This document shows, one piece after another, positions 13,582 through 27,650 of a stretch of 64,000 bases of DNA. The notes below the pieces were generated by a model. The model made no database searches. It had not been told where the DNA came from and saw only the letters and a list, made by a program, of their open reading frames with translations. Numbering within the stretch: position 1 is the first letter of the stretch; each line of letters opens with the position of its first letter. The position numbers and the translations under genes were made by a program. The stretch comes from Anthonomus grandis grandis. Its lineage: Eukaryota > Arthropoda > Insecta > Coleoptera > Curculionidae. Location of the stretch: contig NC_065552.1 of assembly GCF_022605725.1 (NCBI RefSeq), positions 18,122,785 through 18,186,784 on the forward strand, written 5' to 3'.

Positions 13582-15968
13582 TCATCTTGTATAACCTAAA
13601 TATTAATTTTAAAATAAATTTGATTAATAGATAACCGTAATTGAGTGAGATAAGACAATTTTTTTAAACACAATATATCAAAATATTTTTAAAAATCATT
13701 TAGGGTTAATGAAATTATATCTAAAAATTAAATTAAAATTAAATCGGAACAATCGCCAACGCTATTAGTTATTACATTTTCTTAACTCTGGTTGTGTTTA
13801 AACCGTAAAAAACATCATTTGGCTATCTTGTATATGCGAAATAGTAAACGTAAATTATATTCGAATAATAAAAAACAGTAATAGAGTGAGATATAATTAT
13901 TTTTTTAAAAAACAATTCATAAGAAAAATTTTAAAAATAATTTACAGTACATCAAACGAACTTCAAAGATTAAATTGAAATCAAATCGGACAATGCTATA
14001 ATGATTAATTGTCCTATTTTCTTAACCCTGGTTATGTCCAAAACTTAAAAAGGATCATTTGAGTCATTTTGAATAACCTAAATATTAATTTTAAAATAAA
14101 TTTGAATAATAGATAACAGTAATACAGTGAGACATGATTATTTTTTTTAAAAACGATTCATAAAAAAATTTTACAAATAATTTACAGTACTTCAAATGAA
14201 CTTTAAAAATTAAACTGGAAACAAATCGGACAATGCAATAATTATTAATTGATAGAAAAATAGTCATCTTGTATAACCTAAATATTAATTTTAAAATAAA
14301 TTTGATTAATAGATAACCGTAATTGAGTGAGATAAGACAATTTTTTTAAACACAATATATCAAAATATTTTTAAAAATCATTTAGGGTTAATGAAATTAT
14401 ATCTAAAAATTAAATTAAAATTAAATCGGAACAATCGCCAACGCTATTAGTTATTATATTTTCTTAACTCTGGTTGTGTTCAAACCGTAAAAAACATCAT
14501 TTGGCTATCTCGTATATGCGAAATAGTAAACATAAATTATAATCGAATAATAGATAACAGTAATAGTGTGAAATATGATTATTTTTTTTAAAAACAATAA
14601 ATACATCAGAAAAATTTTAAAAATAATTTACAGTATATTAAATGAACATCAAAAATTAAATTTGAATAATAGATAACCGTAATTGGGTGAGATATGACTA
14701 TTTTTTTTAAACACAATCCATCAAAATATTTTTAAAAATCATTTAGGGTTAATCAAATTATATCTAAAAATTGAATTAAAATTAAATCGGAACAATCGCC
14801 AACGCTATTAGTTATTATATTTTCTTAACTCTGGTTGTGTTCAAACCGTAAAAAACATCATTTGGCTATCTCGTATATGCGAAATAGTAAACATAAATTA
14901 TAATTGAATAATAGATAACAGTAATAGTGTGAAATATGATTATTTTTTTTAAAAAGAATACATCAGAAAAATTTTTAAAATAATTTACAGTACATCAAAT
15001 TAACATCAAAAATTAAATCGAAGTCAAATTGGACAATGCTATAATGATTAATTGTTCTATTTTCTTAACCCTGGTTATGTCCAAAACTTAAAAAGGATCA
15101 TTTGGGTCATCTTGTATTACCCAAATATTAATTTTGAAATAAATTTGAATAAAAGATAACCATAATAGAGTGAGATATGAATATTTTTTTTAAACACAAT
15201 CCATCAAAATATTTTTAAAAATCATTTAGGGTTAATCAAATTATATCTAAAAATTAAATCGGAACAATCGCCAACGCTATTAGTTATTATATTTTCTTAA
15301 CTCTGGTTGTGTTCAAACCGTAAAAAACATCATTTGGCTATCTCGTATATGCGAAATAGTAAACATAAATTATAATTGAATAATAGATAACAGTAATAGT
15401 GTGAAATATGATTATTTTTTTTAAAAAGAATACATCAGAAAAATTTTTAAAATAATTTACAGTACATCAAATTAACATCAAAAATTAAATCGAAGTCAAA
15501 TTGGACAATGCTATTATGATTAATTGTTCTATTTTCTTAACCCTGGTTATGTCCAAAACTTAAAAAGGATCATTTGGGTCATCTTGTATTACCCAAATAT
15601 TAATTTTGAAATAAATTTGAATAAAAGATAACCATAATAGAGTGAGATATGAATATTTTTTTTAAACACAATCCATCAAAATATTTTTAAAAATCATTTA
15701 GGGTTAATCAAATTATATCTAAAAATTAAATCGGAACAATCGCCAACGCTATTAGTTATTATATTTTCTTAACTCTGGTTGTGTTCAAACCGTAAAAAAC
15801 ATCATTTGGCTATCTCGTATATGCGAAATAGTAAACATAAATTATATTCCAATAATAGATAACAGTAATAGTGTGAAATATGATTATTTTTTTTAAAAAC
15901 AATACATCAGAAAAATTTTAAAAATAATTTACAGTATATTAAATGAACATCAAAAATTAAATTGGAGA

Positions 15969-15984
15969 CTCTCACGAGATGTGT
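15969..15984 (-). other. Probable sequencing barcode embedded in satellite (site 1)
   Basis: The 16 bases CTCTCACGAGATGTGT replace the satellite bases CAAATCGGACAATGCT of a B monomer without changing its length, and satellite sequence resumes in register at ATAATGATT. The base before the word is A where paralogous monomers have T. The word is not part of any monomer variant, but it recurs at 18,920. From memory its reverse complement, ACACATCTCGTGAGAG, is the PacBio barcode bc1003. I therefore read it as technical sequence retained in the consensus, not biology. Confidence 0.85.
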
Positions 15985-17254
15985 ATAATGATTAATTGTT
16001 CTATTTTCTTAACCCTGGTTTTGTCCAAAACTTAAAAAGGATCATTTGGGTCATCTTGTGTAACCTAAATATGAATTTTAAAATAAATTTGAATAATAGA
16101 TAACCGTAATTGGGTGAGATATGACTATTTTTTTTAAACACAATCCATCAAAATATTTTAAAAAATTATTTAGAGTTAATCAAATTATATCTAAAAATTG
16201 AATTAAAATTAAATCGGAACAATCGCCAACCCTATTAGTTATTACATTTTCTTAACTCTGGTTGTGTTCAAACCGCAAAAAACATCATTTGGCTATCTCT
16301 TATATGCGAAATAGTAAACATAAATTATATTCGAATAATAGATAACAGTAATAGTGTGAAATATGATTATTTTTTTTAAAAACAATACATCAGAAAAATT
16401 TTAAAAATAATTTACAGTATATTAAATGAACATCAAAAATTAAATTTGAATAATAGATAACCGTAATTGGGTGAGATATGACTATTTTTTTTAAACACAA
16501 TCCATCAAAATATTTTTAAAAATCATTTAAGGTTAATCAAATTATATCTAAAAATTGAATTAAAATGAAATCGAAATAATCGTCAACGCTATTAGTTATT
16601 ATATTTTCTTAACTCTGGTTGTGTTCAAACCGTAAAAAACATCATTTGGCTATGTCGTATATGCGAAATAGTAAACATAAATTATATTCGAATAATAGAT
16701 AACAGTAATAGTGTGAAATATGATTATCTTTTTTAAAAACAATACATCAAAAAAATTTTAAAAATAATTTACAGTATATTAAATGAACATCAAAAATTAA
16801 ATTGGAGTCAAATTGGACAATGCTATAATGATTAATTGTTCTATTTTCTTAACCCTGGTTATGTCCAAAACTTAAAAAGGATCATTTGGGTCATCTTGTA
16901 TAACCTAAATATGAATTTTAAAATAAATTTGAATAATAGATAACCGTAATTGGGTGAGATATGACTATTTTTTTTAAACACAATCCATCAAAATATTTTT
17001 AAAAATCATTTAGGGTTAATCAAATTATATCTAAAAATTGAATTAAAATTAAATCGGAACAATCGCCAACGCTATTAGTTATTATATTTTCTTAACTCTG
17101 GTTGTGTTCAAACCGTAAAAAACATCATTTGGCTATCTCGTATATGCGAAATAGTAAATGTAAATTATATTCGAATAATAGATAACAGTAATAGTGTGAA
17201 ATATGATTATTTTTTTTTAAAAACAATACATCAGAAAAATTTTAAAAATAATTT

Positions 17255-20200
17255 ACAGTACTTCAAATGAACTTTAAAAATTAAACTGGAAACAAATCGG
17301 ACAATGCAATAATGATTAATTGATAGAAAAATAGTCATCTTGTATAACCTAAATATTAATTTTAAAATAAATTTGATTAATAGATAACCGTAATTGAGTG
17401 AGATAAGACAATTTTTTTAAACACAATATATCAAAATATTTTTAAAAATCATTTAGGGTTAATGAAATTATATCTAAAAATTAAATTAAAATTAAATCGG
17501 AACAATCGCCAACGCTATTAGTTATTATATTTTCTTAACTCTGGTTGTGTTCAAACCGTAAAAAACATCATTTGGCTATCTCGTATATGCGAAATAGTAA
17601 ACATAAATTATAATCGAATAATAGATAACAGTAATAGTGTGAAATATGATTATTTTTTTTAAAAACAATAAATACATCAGAAAAATTTTAAAAATAATTT
17701 ACAGTATATTAAATGGACATCAAAAATTAAATTTGAATAATAGATAACCGTAATTGGGTGAGATATGACTATTTTTTTTAAACACAATCCATCAAAATAT
17801 TTTTAAAAATCATTTAGGGTTAATCAAATTATATCTAAAAATTGAATTAAAATTAAATCGGAACAATCGCCAACGCTATTAGTTATTATATTTTCTTAAC
17901 TCTGGTTGTGTTCAAACCGTAAAAAACATCATTTGGCTATCTCGTATATGCGAAATAGTAAACATAAATTATAATCGAATAATAGATAACAGTAATAGTG
18001 TGAAATATGATTATTTTTTTTAAAAAGAATACATCAGAAAAATTTTAAAAATAATTTACAGTACATCAAATTAACATCAAAAATTAAATCGAAGTCAAAT
18101 TGGACAATGCTATAATGATTAATTGTTCTATTTTCTTAACCCTGGTTATGTCCAAAACTTAAAAAGGATCATTTGGGTCATCTTGTATTACCCAAATATT
18201 AATTTTGAAATAAATTTGAATAAAAGATAACCATAATAGAGTGAGATATGAATATTTTTTTTAAACACAATCCATCAAAATATTTTTAAAAATCATTTAG
18301 GGTTAATCAAATTATATCTAAAAATTAAATCGGAACAATCGCCAACGCTATTAGTTATTATATTTTCTTAACTCTGGTTGTGTTCAAACCGTAAAAAACA
18401 TCATTTGGCTATCTCGTATATGCGAAATAGTAAACATAAATTATATTCCAATAATAGATAACAGTAATAGTGTGAAATATGATTATTTTTTTTAAAAACA
18501 ATACATCAGAAAAATTTTAAAAATAATTTACAGTATATTAAATGAACATCAAAAATTAAATTGGAGTCAAATCGGACAATGCTATAATGATTAATTGTTC
18601 TATTTTCTTAACCCTGGTTATGTCCAAAACTTAAAAAGGATCATTTGGGTCATCTTGTGTAACCTAAATATGAATTTTAAAATAAATTTGAATAATAGAT
18701 AACCGTAATTGGGTGAGATATGACTATTTTTTTTAAACACAATCCATCAAAATATTTTAAAAAATTATTTAGAGTTAATCAAATTATATCTAAAAATTGA
18801 ATTAAAATTAAATCGGAACAATCGCCAACCCTATTAGTTATTACATTTTCTTAACTCTGGTTGTGTTCAAACCGCAAAAAACATCATTTGGCTATCTCTT
18901 ATATGCGAAATAGTAAACACTCTCACGAGATGTGTAATAGATAACAGTAATAGTGTGAAATATGATTATTTTTTTTAAAAACAATACATCAGAAAAATTT
19001 TAAAAATAATTTACAGTATATTAAATGAACATCAAAAATTAAATTTGAATAATAGATAACCGTAATTGGGTGAGATATGACTATTTTTTTTAAACACAAT
19101 CCATCAAAATATTTTTAAAAATCATTTAAGGTTAATCAAATTATATCTAAAAATTGAATTAAAATTAAATCGAAACAATCGTCAACGCTATTAGTTATTA
19201 TATTTTCTTAACTCTGGTTGTGTTCAAACCGTAAAAAACATCATTTGGCTATGTCGTATATGCGAAATAGTAAACATAAATTATATTCGAATAATAGATA
19301 ACAGTAATAGTGTGAAATATGATTATTTTTTTTAAAAACAATACATCAAAAAAATTTTAAAAATAATTTACAGTATATTAAATGAACATCAAAAATTAAA
19401 TTGGAGTCAAATTGGACAATGCTATAATGATTAATTGTTCTATTTTCTTAACCCTGGTTATGTCCAAAACTTAAAAAGGATCATTTGGGTCATCTTGTAT
19501 AACCTAAATATGAATTTTAAAATAAATTTGAATAATAGATAACCGTAATTGGCTGAGATATGACTATTTTTTTTAAACACAATCCATCAAAATACTTTTA
19601 AAAATCATTTAGGGTTAATCGAATTATATCTAAAAATTGAATTAAAATTAAATCGGAACAATCGCCAACGCTATTAGTTATTATATTTTCTTAACTCTGG
19701 TTGTGTTCAAACCGTAAAAAACATCATTTGGCTATCTCGTATATGCGAAATAGTAAATGTAAATTATATTCGAATAATAGATAACAGTAATAGTGTGAAA
19801 TATGATTATTTTTTTTTAAAAACAATACATCAGAAAAATTTTAAAAATAATTTACAGTACATCAAATGAACATCAAAAATTAAATCGAAGTCAAATTGGA
19901 CAATGCTATAATGATTAATTGTTCTATTTTCTTAACCCTGGTTATGTCCAAAACCTAAAAAGGATCATTTGGGTCATCTTGTATTACCCAAATATTAATT
20001 TTGAAATAAATTTGAATAAAAGATAACCATAATAGAGTGAGATATGACTATTTTTTTTAAACACAATCCATCAAAATATTTTTAAAAATCATTTAGGGTT
20101 AATCAAATAATATCTAAAAATTAAATCGGAACAATCGCCAACGCTATTAGTTTTTATATTTTCTTTACTCTGGTTGTGTTCAAACCGTAAAAAACATCAT

Positions 20201-21100
20201 TTGGCTATCTCGTATATGCGAAATAGTAAACATAAATTGTATTCGAATAATAGATAACAGTAATAGTGTGAAATATGATTATTTTTTTTAAAAACAATAC
20301 ATCAGAAAAATTTTAAAAATAATTTACAGTATATTAAATGAACATCAAAAATTAAATTTAAATAATAGATAACCGTAATTGGGTGAGATATGACTATTTT
20401 TTTTAAACACAATATATCAAAATATTTTTTAAAATCATTTAGGGTTAATGAAATTATATCTAAAAATTAAATTAAAATTAAATCGGAACAATCGCCAACG
20501 CTATTAGTTATTACATTTTCTTAACTCTGGTTGTGTTCAAACCGTAAAAAACATCATTTGACTATCTTGTATATGCAAAATAGTAAATTTAAATTATATT
20601 CGAATAATAGATAACAGTAATATAGTGAGATATAATTATTTTTTTTAAAAACAATACATAAGAAAAATTTCAAAAATAATTTACAATACATTAAATGAAC
20701 TTCAAAAATTAAATTGGAATCAAATCGAACAATGCTGTAATGATAAATTGTTCTATTTTCTTAACCGTGGTTATGTCCAAAACTTAAAAAAGATCATTTG
20801 GGTCATCTTGTATAACCTAAATATTAATTTTAAAATAAATTTGAATAATAGATAACCGTAATTGAGTGAGATATGACTATTTTTTTTAAACACAATACAT
20901 AAAACTATTTTTAAAAATCATTTAGGGTTAATCAAATTATATATAAAAATTAAATTAAAATTAAAACAGAACAGTCTTTAACGCCATCAGTTATTATATT
21001 TTCTTAATTTTGGTTGTATTCAAACCGTAAAAAACATCATTTGGCTATCTTGTATATGGGAAATAGTAAATTTAAATTCTATACGAATAATAGATAACAG
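17255..21100. repeat. Higher-order satellite block, copy 1 (offset about 4.59 kb)
   Basis: This run of variant monomers is repeated in the same order at 21,849-25,690. Checked landmarks have offsets of 4594 (CAGTACTTCAAATG), 4582 (CTTGTATTACCC), 4582 (near 18.91 kb) and 4581 (AACCG near 20.85 kb). The block includes the TAGAAAAATAG junction, truncated B monomers and the TATTACCC form of B. The two copies stop matching near 21.1 and 25.7 kb. It is a long higher-order repeat created by segmental duplication of the array, or possibly inflated by assembly. Confidence 0.75.
18920..18935 (-). other. Probable sequencing barcode embedded in satellite (site 2)
   Basis: The word CTCTCACGAGATGTGT stands in place of TAAATTATATTCGAAT in an A monomer, 16 bases for 16 bases. 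The sequence before (AGTAAACA) and after (AATAGATAAC) is ordinary satellite. Paralogous copies of this monomer near 16,321, 23,501 and 45,795 have the normal sequence. Orientation is the same as at 15,969, so both look like right-hand read ends. This is an expected signature of untrimmed barcode, not an insertion. Confidence 0.87.
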
Positions 21101-21848
21101 TAATAGAGTGAGATATAATTATTTAAAAAAAAAACAATTCATAAGAAAAATTTTAAAAATAATTTACAGTACATCAAATGAACTTTAAAAATTAAACTGG
21201 AAACAAATCGGACAATGCAATAATGATTAATTGATAGAAAAATAGTCATCTTGTATAACCTAAATATTAATTTTAAAATAAATTTGATTAATAGATAACC
21301 GTAATTGAGTGAGATAAGACAATTTTTTTAAACACAATATATCAAAATATTTTTAAAAATCATTTAGGGTTAATGAAATTATATCTAAAAATTAAATTAA
21401 AATTAAATCGGAACAATCGCCAACGCTATTAGTTATTACATTTTCTTAACTCTGGTTGTGTTCAAACCGTAAAAAACATCATTTGGCTATCTTGTATATG
21501 CGAAATAGTAAACGTAAATTATATTCGAATAATAAAAAACAGTAATAGAGTGAGATATAATTATTTTTTTAAAAAACAATTCATAAGAAAAATTTTAAAA
21601 ATAATTTACAGTACATCAAACGAACTTCAAAGATTAAATTGAAATCAAATCGGACAATGCTATAATGATTAATTGTCCTATTTTCTTAACCCTGGTTATG
21701 TCCAAAACTTAAAAAGGATCATTTGAGTCATTTTGTATAACCTAAATATTAATTTTAAAATAAATTTGAATAATAGATAACAGTAATACAGTGAGATATG
21801 ATTATTTTTTTTAAAAACGATTCTTAAAAAAATTTTACAAATAATTTA

Positions 21849-24800
21849 CAGTACTTCAAATGAACTTTAAAAATTAAACTGGAAACAAATCGGACAATGC
21901 AATAATGATTAATTGATAGAAAAATAGTCATCTTGTATAACCTAAATATTAATTTTAAAATAAATTTGATTAATAGATAACCGTAATTGAGTGAGATAAG
22001 ACAATTTTTTTAAACACAATATATCAAAATATTTTTAAAAATCATTTAGGGTTAATGAAATTATATCTAAAAATTAAATCGGAACAATCGCCAACGCTAT
22101 TAGTTATTATATTTTCATAACTCTGGTTGTATTCAAACCGTAAAAAACATCATTTGGCTATCTCGTATATGCGAAATACTAAACATAAATTATAATCGAA
22201 TAATAGATAACAGTAATAGTGTGAAATATGATTATTTTTTTTAAAAACAATAAATACATCAGAAAAATTTTAAAAATAATTTACAGTATATTAAATGAAC
22301 ATCAAAAATTAAATTTAAATAATAGATAACCGTAATTGGGTGAGATATGACTATTTTTTTTAAACACAATCCATCAAAATATTTTTAAAAATCATTTAGG
22401 GTTAATCAAATTATATCTAAAAATTGAATTAAAATTAAATCGGAACAATCGCCAACGCTATTAGTTATTATATTTTCTTAACTCTGGTTGTGTTCAAACC
22501 GTAAAAAACATCATTTGGCTATCTCGTATATGCGAAATAGTAAACATAAATTATAATCGAATAATAGATAACAGTAATAGTGTGAAATATGATTATTTTT
22601 TTTAAAAAGAATACATCAGAAAAATTTTAAAAATAATTTACAGTACATCAAATGAACATCAAAAATTAAATCGAAGTCAAATTGGACAATGCTATAATGA
22701 TTAATTGTTCTATTTTCTTAACCCTGGTTATGTCCAAAACTTAAAAAGGATCATTTGGGTCATCTTGTATTACCCAAATATTAATTTTGAAATAAATTTG
22801 AATAAAAGATAACCATAATAGAGTGAGATATGAATATTTTTTTTAAACACAATCCATCAAAATATTTTTAAAAATCATTTAGGGTTAATCAAATTATATC
22901 TAAAAATTAAATCGGAACAATCGCCAACGCTATTAGTTATTATATTTTCTTAACTCTGGTTGTGTTCAAACCGTAAAAAACATCATTTGGCTATCTCGTA
23001 TATGCGAAATAGTAAACATAAATTATATTCCAATAATAGATAACAGTAATAGTGTGAAATATGATTATTTTTTTTAAAAACAATACATCAGAAAAATTTT
23101 AAAAATAATTTACAGTATATTAAATGAACATCAAAAATTAAATTGGAGTCAAATCGGACAATGCTATAATGATTAATTGTTCTATTTTCTTAACCCTGGT
23201 TATGTCCAAAACTTAAAAAGGATCATTTGGGTCATCTTGTATAACCTAAATATGAATTTTAAAATAAATTTGAATAATAGATAACCGTAATTGGGTGAGA
23301 TATGACTATTTTTTTTAAACACAATCCATCAAAATATTTTAAAAAATTATTTAGAGTTAATCAAATTATATCTAAAAATTGAATTAAAATTAAATCGGAA
23401 CAATCGCCAACCCTATTAGTTATTACATTTTCTTAACTCTGGTTGTGTTCAAACCGCAAAAAACATCATTTGGCTATCTCTTATATGCGAAATAGTAAAC
23501 ATAAATTATATTCGAATAATAGATAACAGTAATAGTGTGAAATATGATTATTTTTTTTAAAAACAATACATCAGAAAAATTTTAAAAATAATTTACAGTA
23601 TATTAAATGAACATCAAAAATTAAATTTGAATAATAGATAACCGTAATTGGGTGAGATATGACTATTTTTTTTAAACACAATCCATCAAAATATTTTTAA
23701 AAATCATTTAAGGTTAATCAAATTATATCTAAAAATTGAATTAAAATTAAATCGAAACAATCGTCAACGCTATTAGTTATTATATTTTCTTAACTCTGGT
23801 TGTGTTCAAACCGTAAAAAACATCATTTGGCTATGTCGTATATGCGAAATAGTAAACATAAATTATATTCGAATAATAGATAACAGTAATAGTGTGAAAT
23901 ATGATTATTTTTTTTAAAAACAATACATCAGAAAAATTTTAAAAATAATTTACAGTATATTAAATGAACATCAAAAATTAAATTGGAGTCAAATTGGACA
24001 ATGCTATAATGATTAATTGTTCTATTTTCTTAACCCTGGTTATGTCCAAAACTTAAAAAGGATCATTTGGGTCATCTTGTATAACCTAAATATAAATTTT
24101 AAAATAAATTTGAATAATAGATAACCGTAATTGGGTGAGATATGACTATCTTTTTTAAACACAATCCATCAAAATATTTTTAAAAATCATTTAGGGTTAA
24201 TCAAATTATATCTAAAAATTGAATTAAAATTAAATCGGAACAATCGCCAACGCTATTAGTTATTATATTTTCTTAACTCTGGTTGTGTTCAAACCGTAAA
24301 AAACATCATTTGGCTATCTCGTATATGCGAAATAGTAAATGTAAATTATATTCGAATAATAGATAACAGTAATAGTGTGAAATATGATTATTTTTTTTTA
24401 AAAACAATACATCAGAAAAATTTTAAAAATAATTTACAGTACATCAAATGAACATCAAAAATTAAATCGAAGTCAAATTGGACAATGCTATAATGATTAA
24501 TTGTTCTATTTACTTAACCCTGGTTATGTCCAAAACCTAAAAAGGATCATTTGGGTCATCTTGTATTACCCAAATATTAATTTTGAAATAAATTTGAATA
24601 AAAGATAACCATAATAGAGTGAGATATGACTATTTTTTTTAAACACAATCCATCAAAATATTTTTAAAAATCATTTAGGGTTAATCAAATAATATCTAAA
24701 AATTAAATCGGAACAATCGCCAACGCTATTAGTTTTTATATTTTCTTTACTCTGGTTGTGTTCAAACCGTAAAAAACATCATTTGGCTATCTCGTATATG

Positions 24801-25690
24801 CGAAATAGTAAACATAAATTATATTCGAATAATAGATAACAGTAATAGTGTGAAATATGATTATTTTTTTTAAAAACAATACATCAGAAAAATTTTAAAA
24901 ATAATTTACAGTATATTAAATGAACATCAAAAATTAAATTTAAATAATAGATAACCGTAATTGGGTGAGATATGACTATTTTTTTAAACACAATATATCA
25001 AAATATTTTTAAAAATCATTTAGGGTTAATGAAATTATATCTAAAAATTAAATTAAAATTAAATCGGAACAATCGCCAACGCTATTAGTTATTACATTTT
25101 CTTAACTCTGGTTGTGTTCAAACCGTAAAAAACATCATTTGACTATCTTGTATATGCAAAATAGTAAATTTAAATTATATTCGAATAATAGATAACAGTA
25201 ATATAGTGAGATATAATTATTTTTTTTAAAAACAATACATAAGAAAAATTTCAAAAATAATTTACAATACATTAAATGAACTTCAAAAATTAAATTGGAA
25301 TCAAATCGAACAATGCTGTAATGATAAATTGTTCTATTTTCTTAACCGTGGTTATGTCCAAAACTTAAAAAAGATCATTTGGGTCATCTTGTATAACCTA
25401 AATATTAATTTTAAAATAAATTTGAATAATAGATAACCGTAATTGAGTGAGATATGACTATTTTTTTAAAACACAATACATAAAACTATTTTTAAAAATC
25501 ATTTAGGGTTAATCAAATTATATATAAAAATTAAATTAAAATTAAAACAGAACAGTCTTTAACGCCATCAGTTATTATATTTTCTTAATTTTGGTTGTGT
25601 TCAAACCGTAAAAAACATCATTTGGCTATCTTGTATATGGGAAATAGTAAATTTAAATTCTATTCGAATAATAGATAACAGTAATAGAGT
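21849..25690. repeat. Higher-order satellite block, copy 2 (offset about 4.59 kb)
   Basis: This is the second copy of the block at 17,255-21,100. It follows the same order of variant monomers with few substitutions, but it carries normal satellite sequence where copy 1 has the barcode word at 18,920. After about 25.7 kb the order diverges: this copy continues with AATTGTTCTATTTTC where copy 1 has the TAGAAAAATAG junction. Confidence 0.75.
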
Positions 25691-27646
25691 GAGATATAAT
25701 AATTTTTTAAAAAAACAATTCATAAGAAAAATTTTAAATATAATTTACAGTACATCAAATGAACTTTAAAAATTAAATTGGAAACAAATCGGACAATGCA
25801 ATAATAATTAATTGTTCTATTTTCTTAACCCTGGTTATGTCCAAAAGTTAAAAAGGATCATTGAGTCATCTTGTATAACCTAAATTTTAATTTTAAAATA
25901 AATTTGATTAATAGATAACCGTAATTGAGTGAGATATGACAATTTTATTTAAACACAATATATCAAAATATTTTTTAAAATCATTTAGGGCAAATCAAAT
26001 TATATATAAAAATTGAATTAAAATTAAATCGGAACAATCGCCAACCCTATTAGTTATTACATTTTCTCAACTCTGGTTGTGTTTAAACCGCAAAAAACAT
26101 CATTTGGCTATCTTGTATATGCGAAATAGTAAATTTAAAATATATCCGAATAATAGATATCAGTAATAGAGTGAGATCTAATTATTTTTTTTAAAAACAA
26201 TTCTTAAGAAAAATTTTAAAAATAATTTAGTCCATCAAATGAACTTCAAAGATGAAATTGGAATCAAATCGGACAATGAATAATTGTTCTATTTTCTTAA
26301 CCCTGGTTATGTCCAAAACTTAAAAAAGATCATTTGGGTCATCTTGTATAACCTAAATATTAATTTTAAAATAAATTTGAATAATAGATAACCGTAATTG
26401 AGTGAGATATGACTATTTTTTTTAAACACAATATATCAAAATATTTTTAAAAATCATTTAGGGTTAATGAAATTATATCTAAAAATTAAATTAAAATTAA
26501 ATCGGAACAATCGCCAACGCTATTAGTTATTACATTTTCTTAACTCTGGTTGTGTTCAAACCGTAAAAAACATCATTTGACTATCTTGTATATGCAAAAT
26601 AGTAAATTTAAATTATATTCGAATAATAGATAATAGTAATATAGTGAGATATAATTATTTTTTTTAAAAACAATACATAAGAAAAATTTTAAAAATAGTT
26701 TACAATACATTAAATGAACTTCAAAAATTAAATTGGAATCAAATCGAGCAATGCTGTAATGATAAATTGTTCTATTTTCTTAACCGTGGTTATGTCCAAA
26801 ACTTAAAAAAGATCATTTGGGTCATCTTGTAAAACCTAAATATTAATTTTAAAATAAATTTGAATAATAGATAACCGTAATTGAGTGAGATATGACTATT
26901 TTTTTAAAACACAATACATAAAACTATTTTTAAAAATCATTTAGGGTTAATCAAATTATATATAAAAATTAAATTAAAATTAAAACAGAACAGTCTTTAA
27001 CGCTATCAGTTATTATATTTTCTTAATTTTGGTTGTGTTCAAACCGTAAAAAACATCATTTGGCTATCTTGTATATGGGAAATAGTAAATTTAAATTCTA
27101 TTCGAATAATAGATAACAGTAATAGAGTGAGATAATTATTTTTTTAAAAAACAATTCATAAGAAAAATTTTAAAAATAATTTAGTTTGTCAAATGAACTT
27201 CAAAGATGAAATTGGAATCAAATCGGTACAATGAATAATTGTTCTATTTTCTTAACCCTGGTTATGTCCAAAACTTAAAAAACATCATTTGGGTCATCTT
27301 GTATAACCTAAATAATAATTTTAAAATAAATTTGAATAATAGATAACCGTAATTGAGTGAGATATGACTATTTTTTTTAAACACAATATATCAAAATATT
27401 TTTAAAAATCATTTAGGGTTAATGAAATTATATCTAAAAATTAAATTAAAATTAAATCGGAACAATCGCCAACGCTATTAGTTATTACATTTTCTTAACT
27501 CTGGTTGTGTTCAAACCGTAAAAAACATCATTTGACTATCTTGTATATGCAAAATAGTAAATTTAAATTATATTCGAATAATAGATAACAGTAATATAGT
27601 GAGATATAATTATTTTTTTTAAAAACAATTCATAAGAAAAATTTTA

Positions 27647-27650
27647 AATA
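27647..27650. repeat. Target-site duplication AATA, left copy
   Basis: AATA precedes the left LTR and is repeated after the right LTR at 33,726-33,729. The uninterrupted sequence TTTTAAATATAATTTACAG survives at 38,641-38,659 and in the block near 48.25 kb, which confirms a 4-bp duplication. A 5-bp reading (AATAT) is possible because of base ambiguity at the LTR edge. Confidence 0.85.

Larger units (their letters stand above)
1..27650. repeat. A+T-rich satellite array, left part (about 240-bp A/B monomers, 480-bp dimer)
   Basis: The stretch is tandem repetition of two related monomers. Type A runs from AACCGTAATTG..GTGAGATATGACT through TTAGGGTTAATC and CTGGTTGTGTTCAAACCG to CGTATATGCGAAATAG. 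Type B runs from CAGTAATAG..GTGAGATATAATT through GGACAATGCTATAATG and CCCTGGTTATGTCC to CTTGTATAACC. A and B share the opening GTGAGATAT, the central TTTTCTTAAC..CTGGTT and the CATTTGG block, so they descend from one ancestral unit of about 240 bp. The register AACCGTAAT recurs at 2, 482, 964 and 1442, giving a dimer of about 480 bp. No open reading frame of note occurs. The array has no left boundary in this window and is interrupted at 27,650 by an LTR retrotransposon. Long arrays of such units are typical of centromeric or pericentromeric heterochromatin; that location is inference. Confidence 0.97.
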
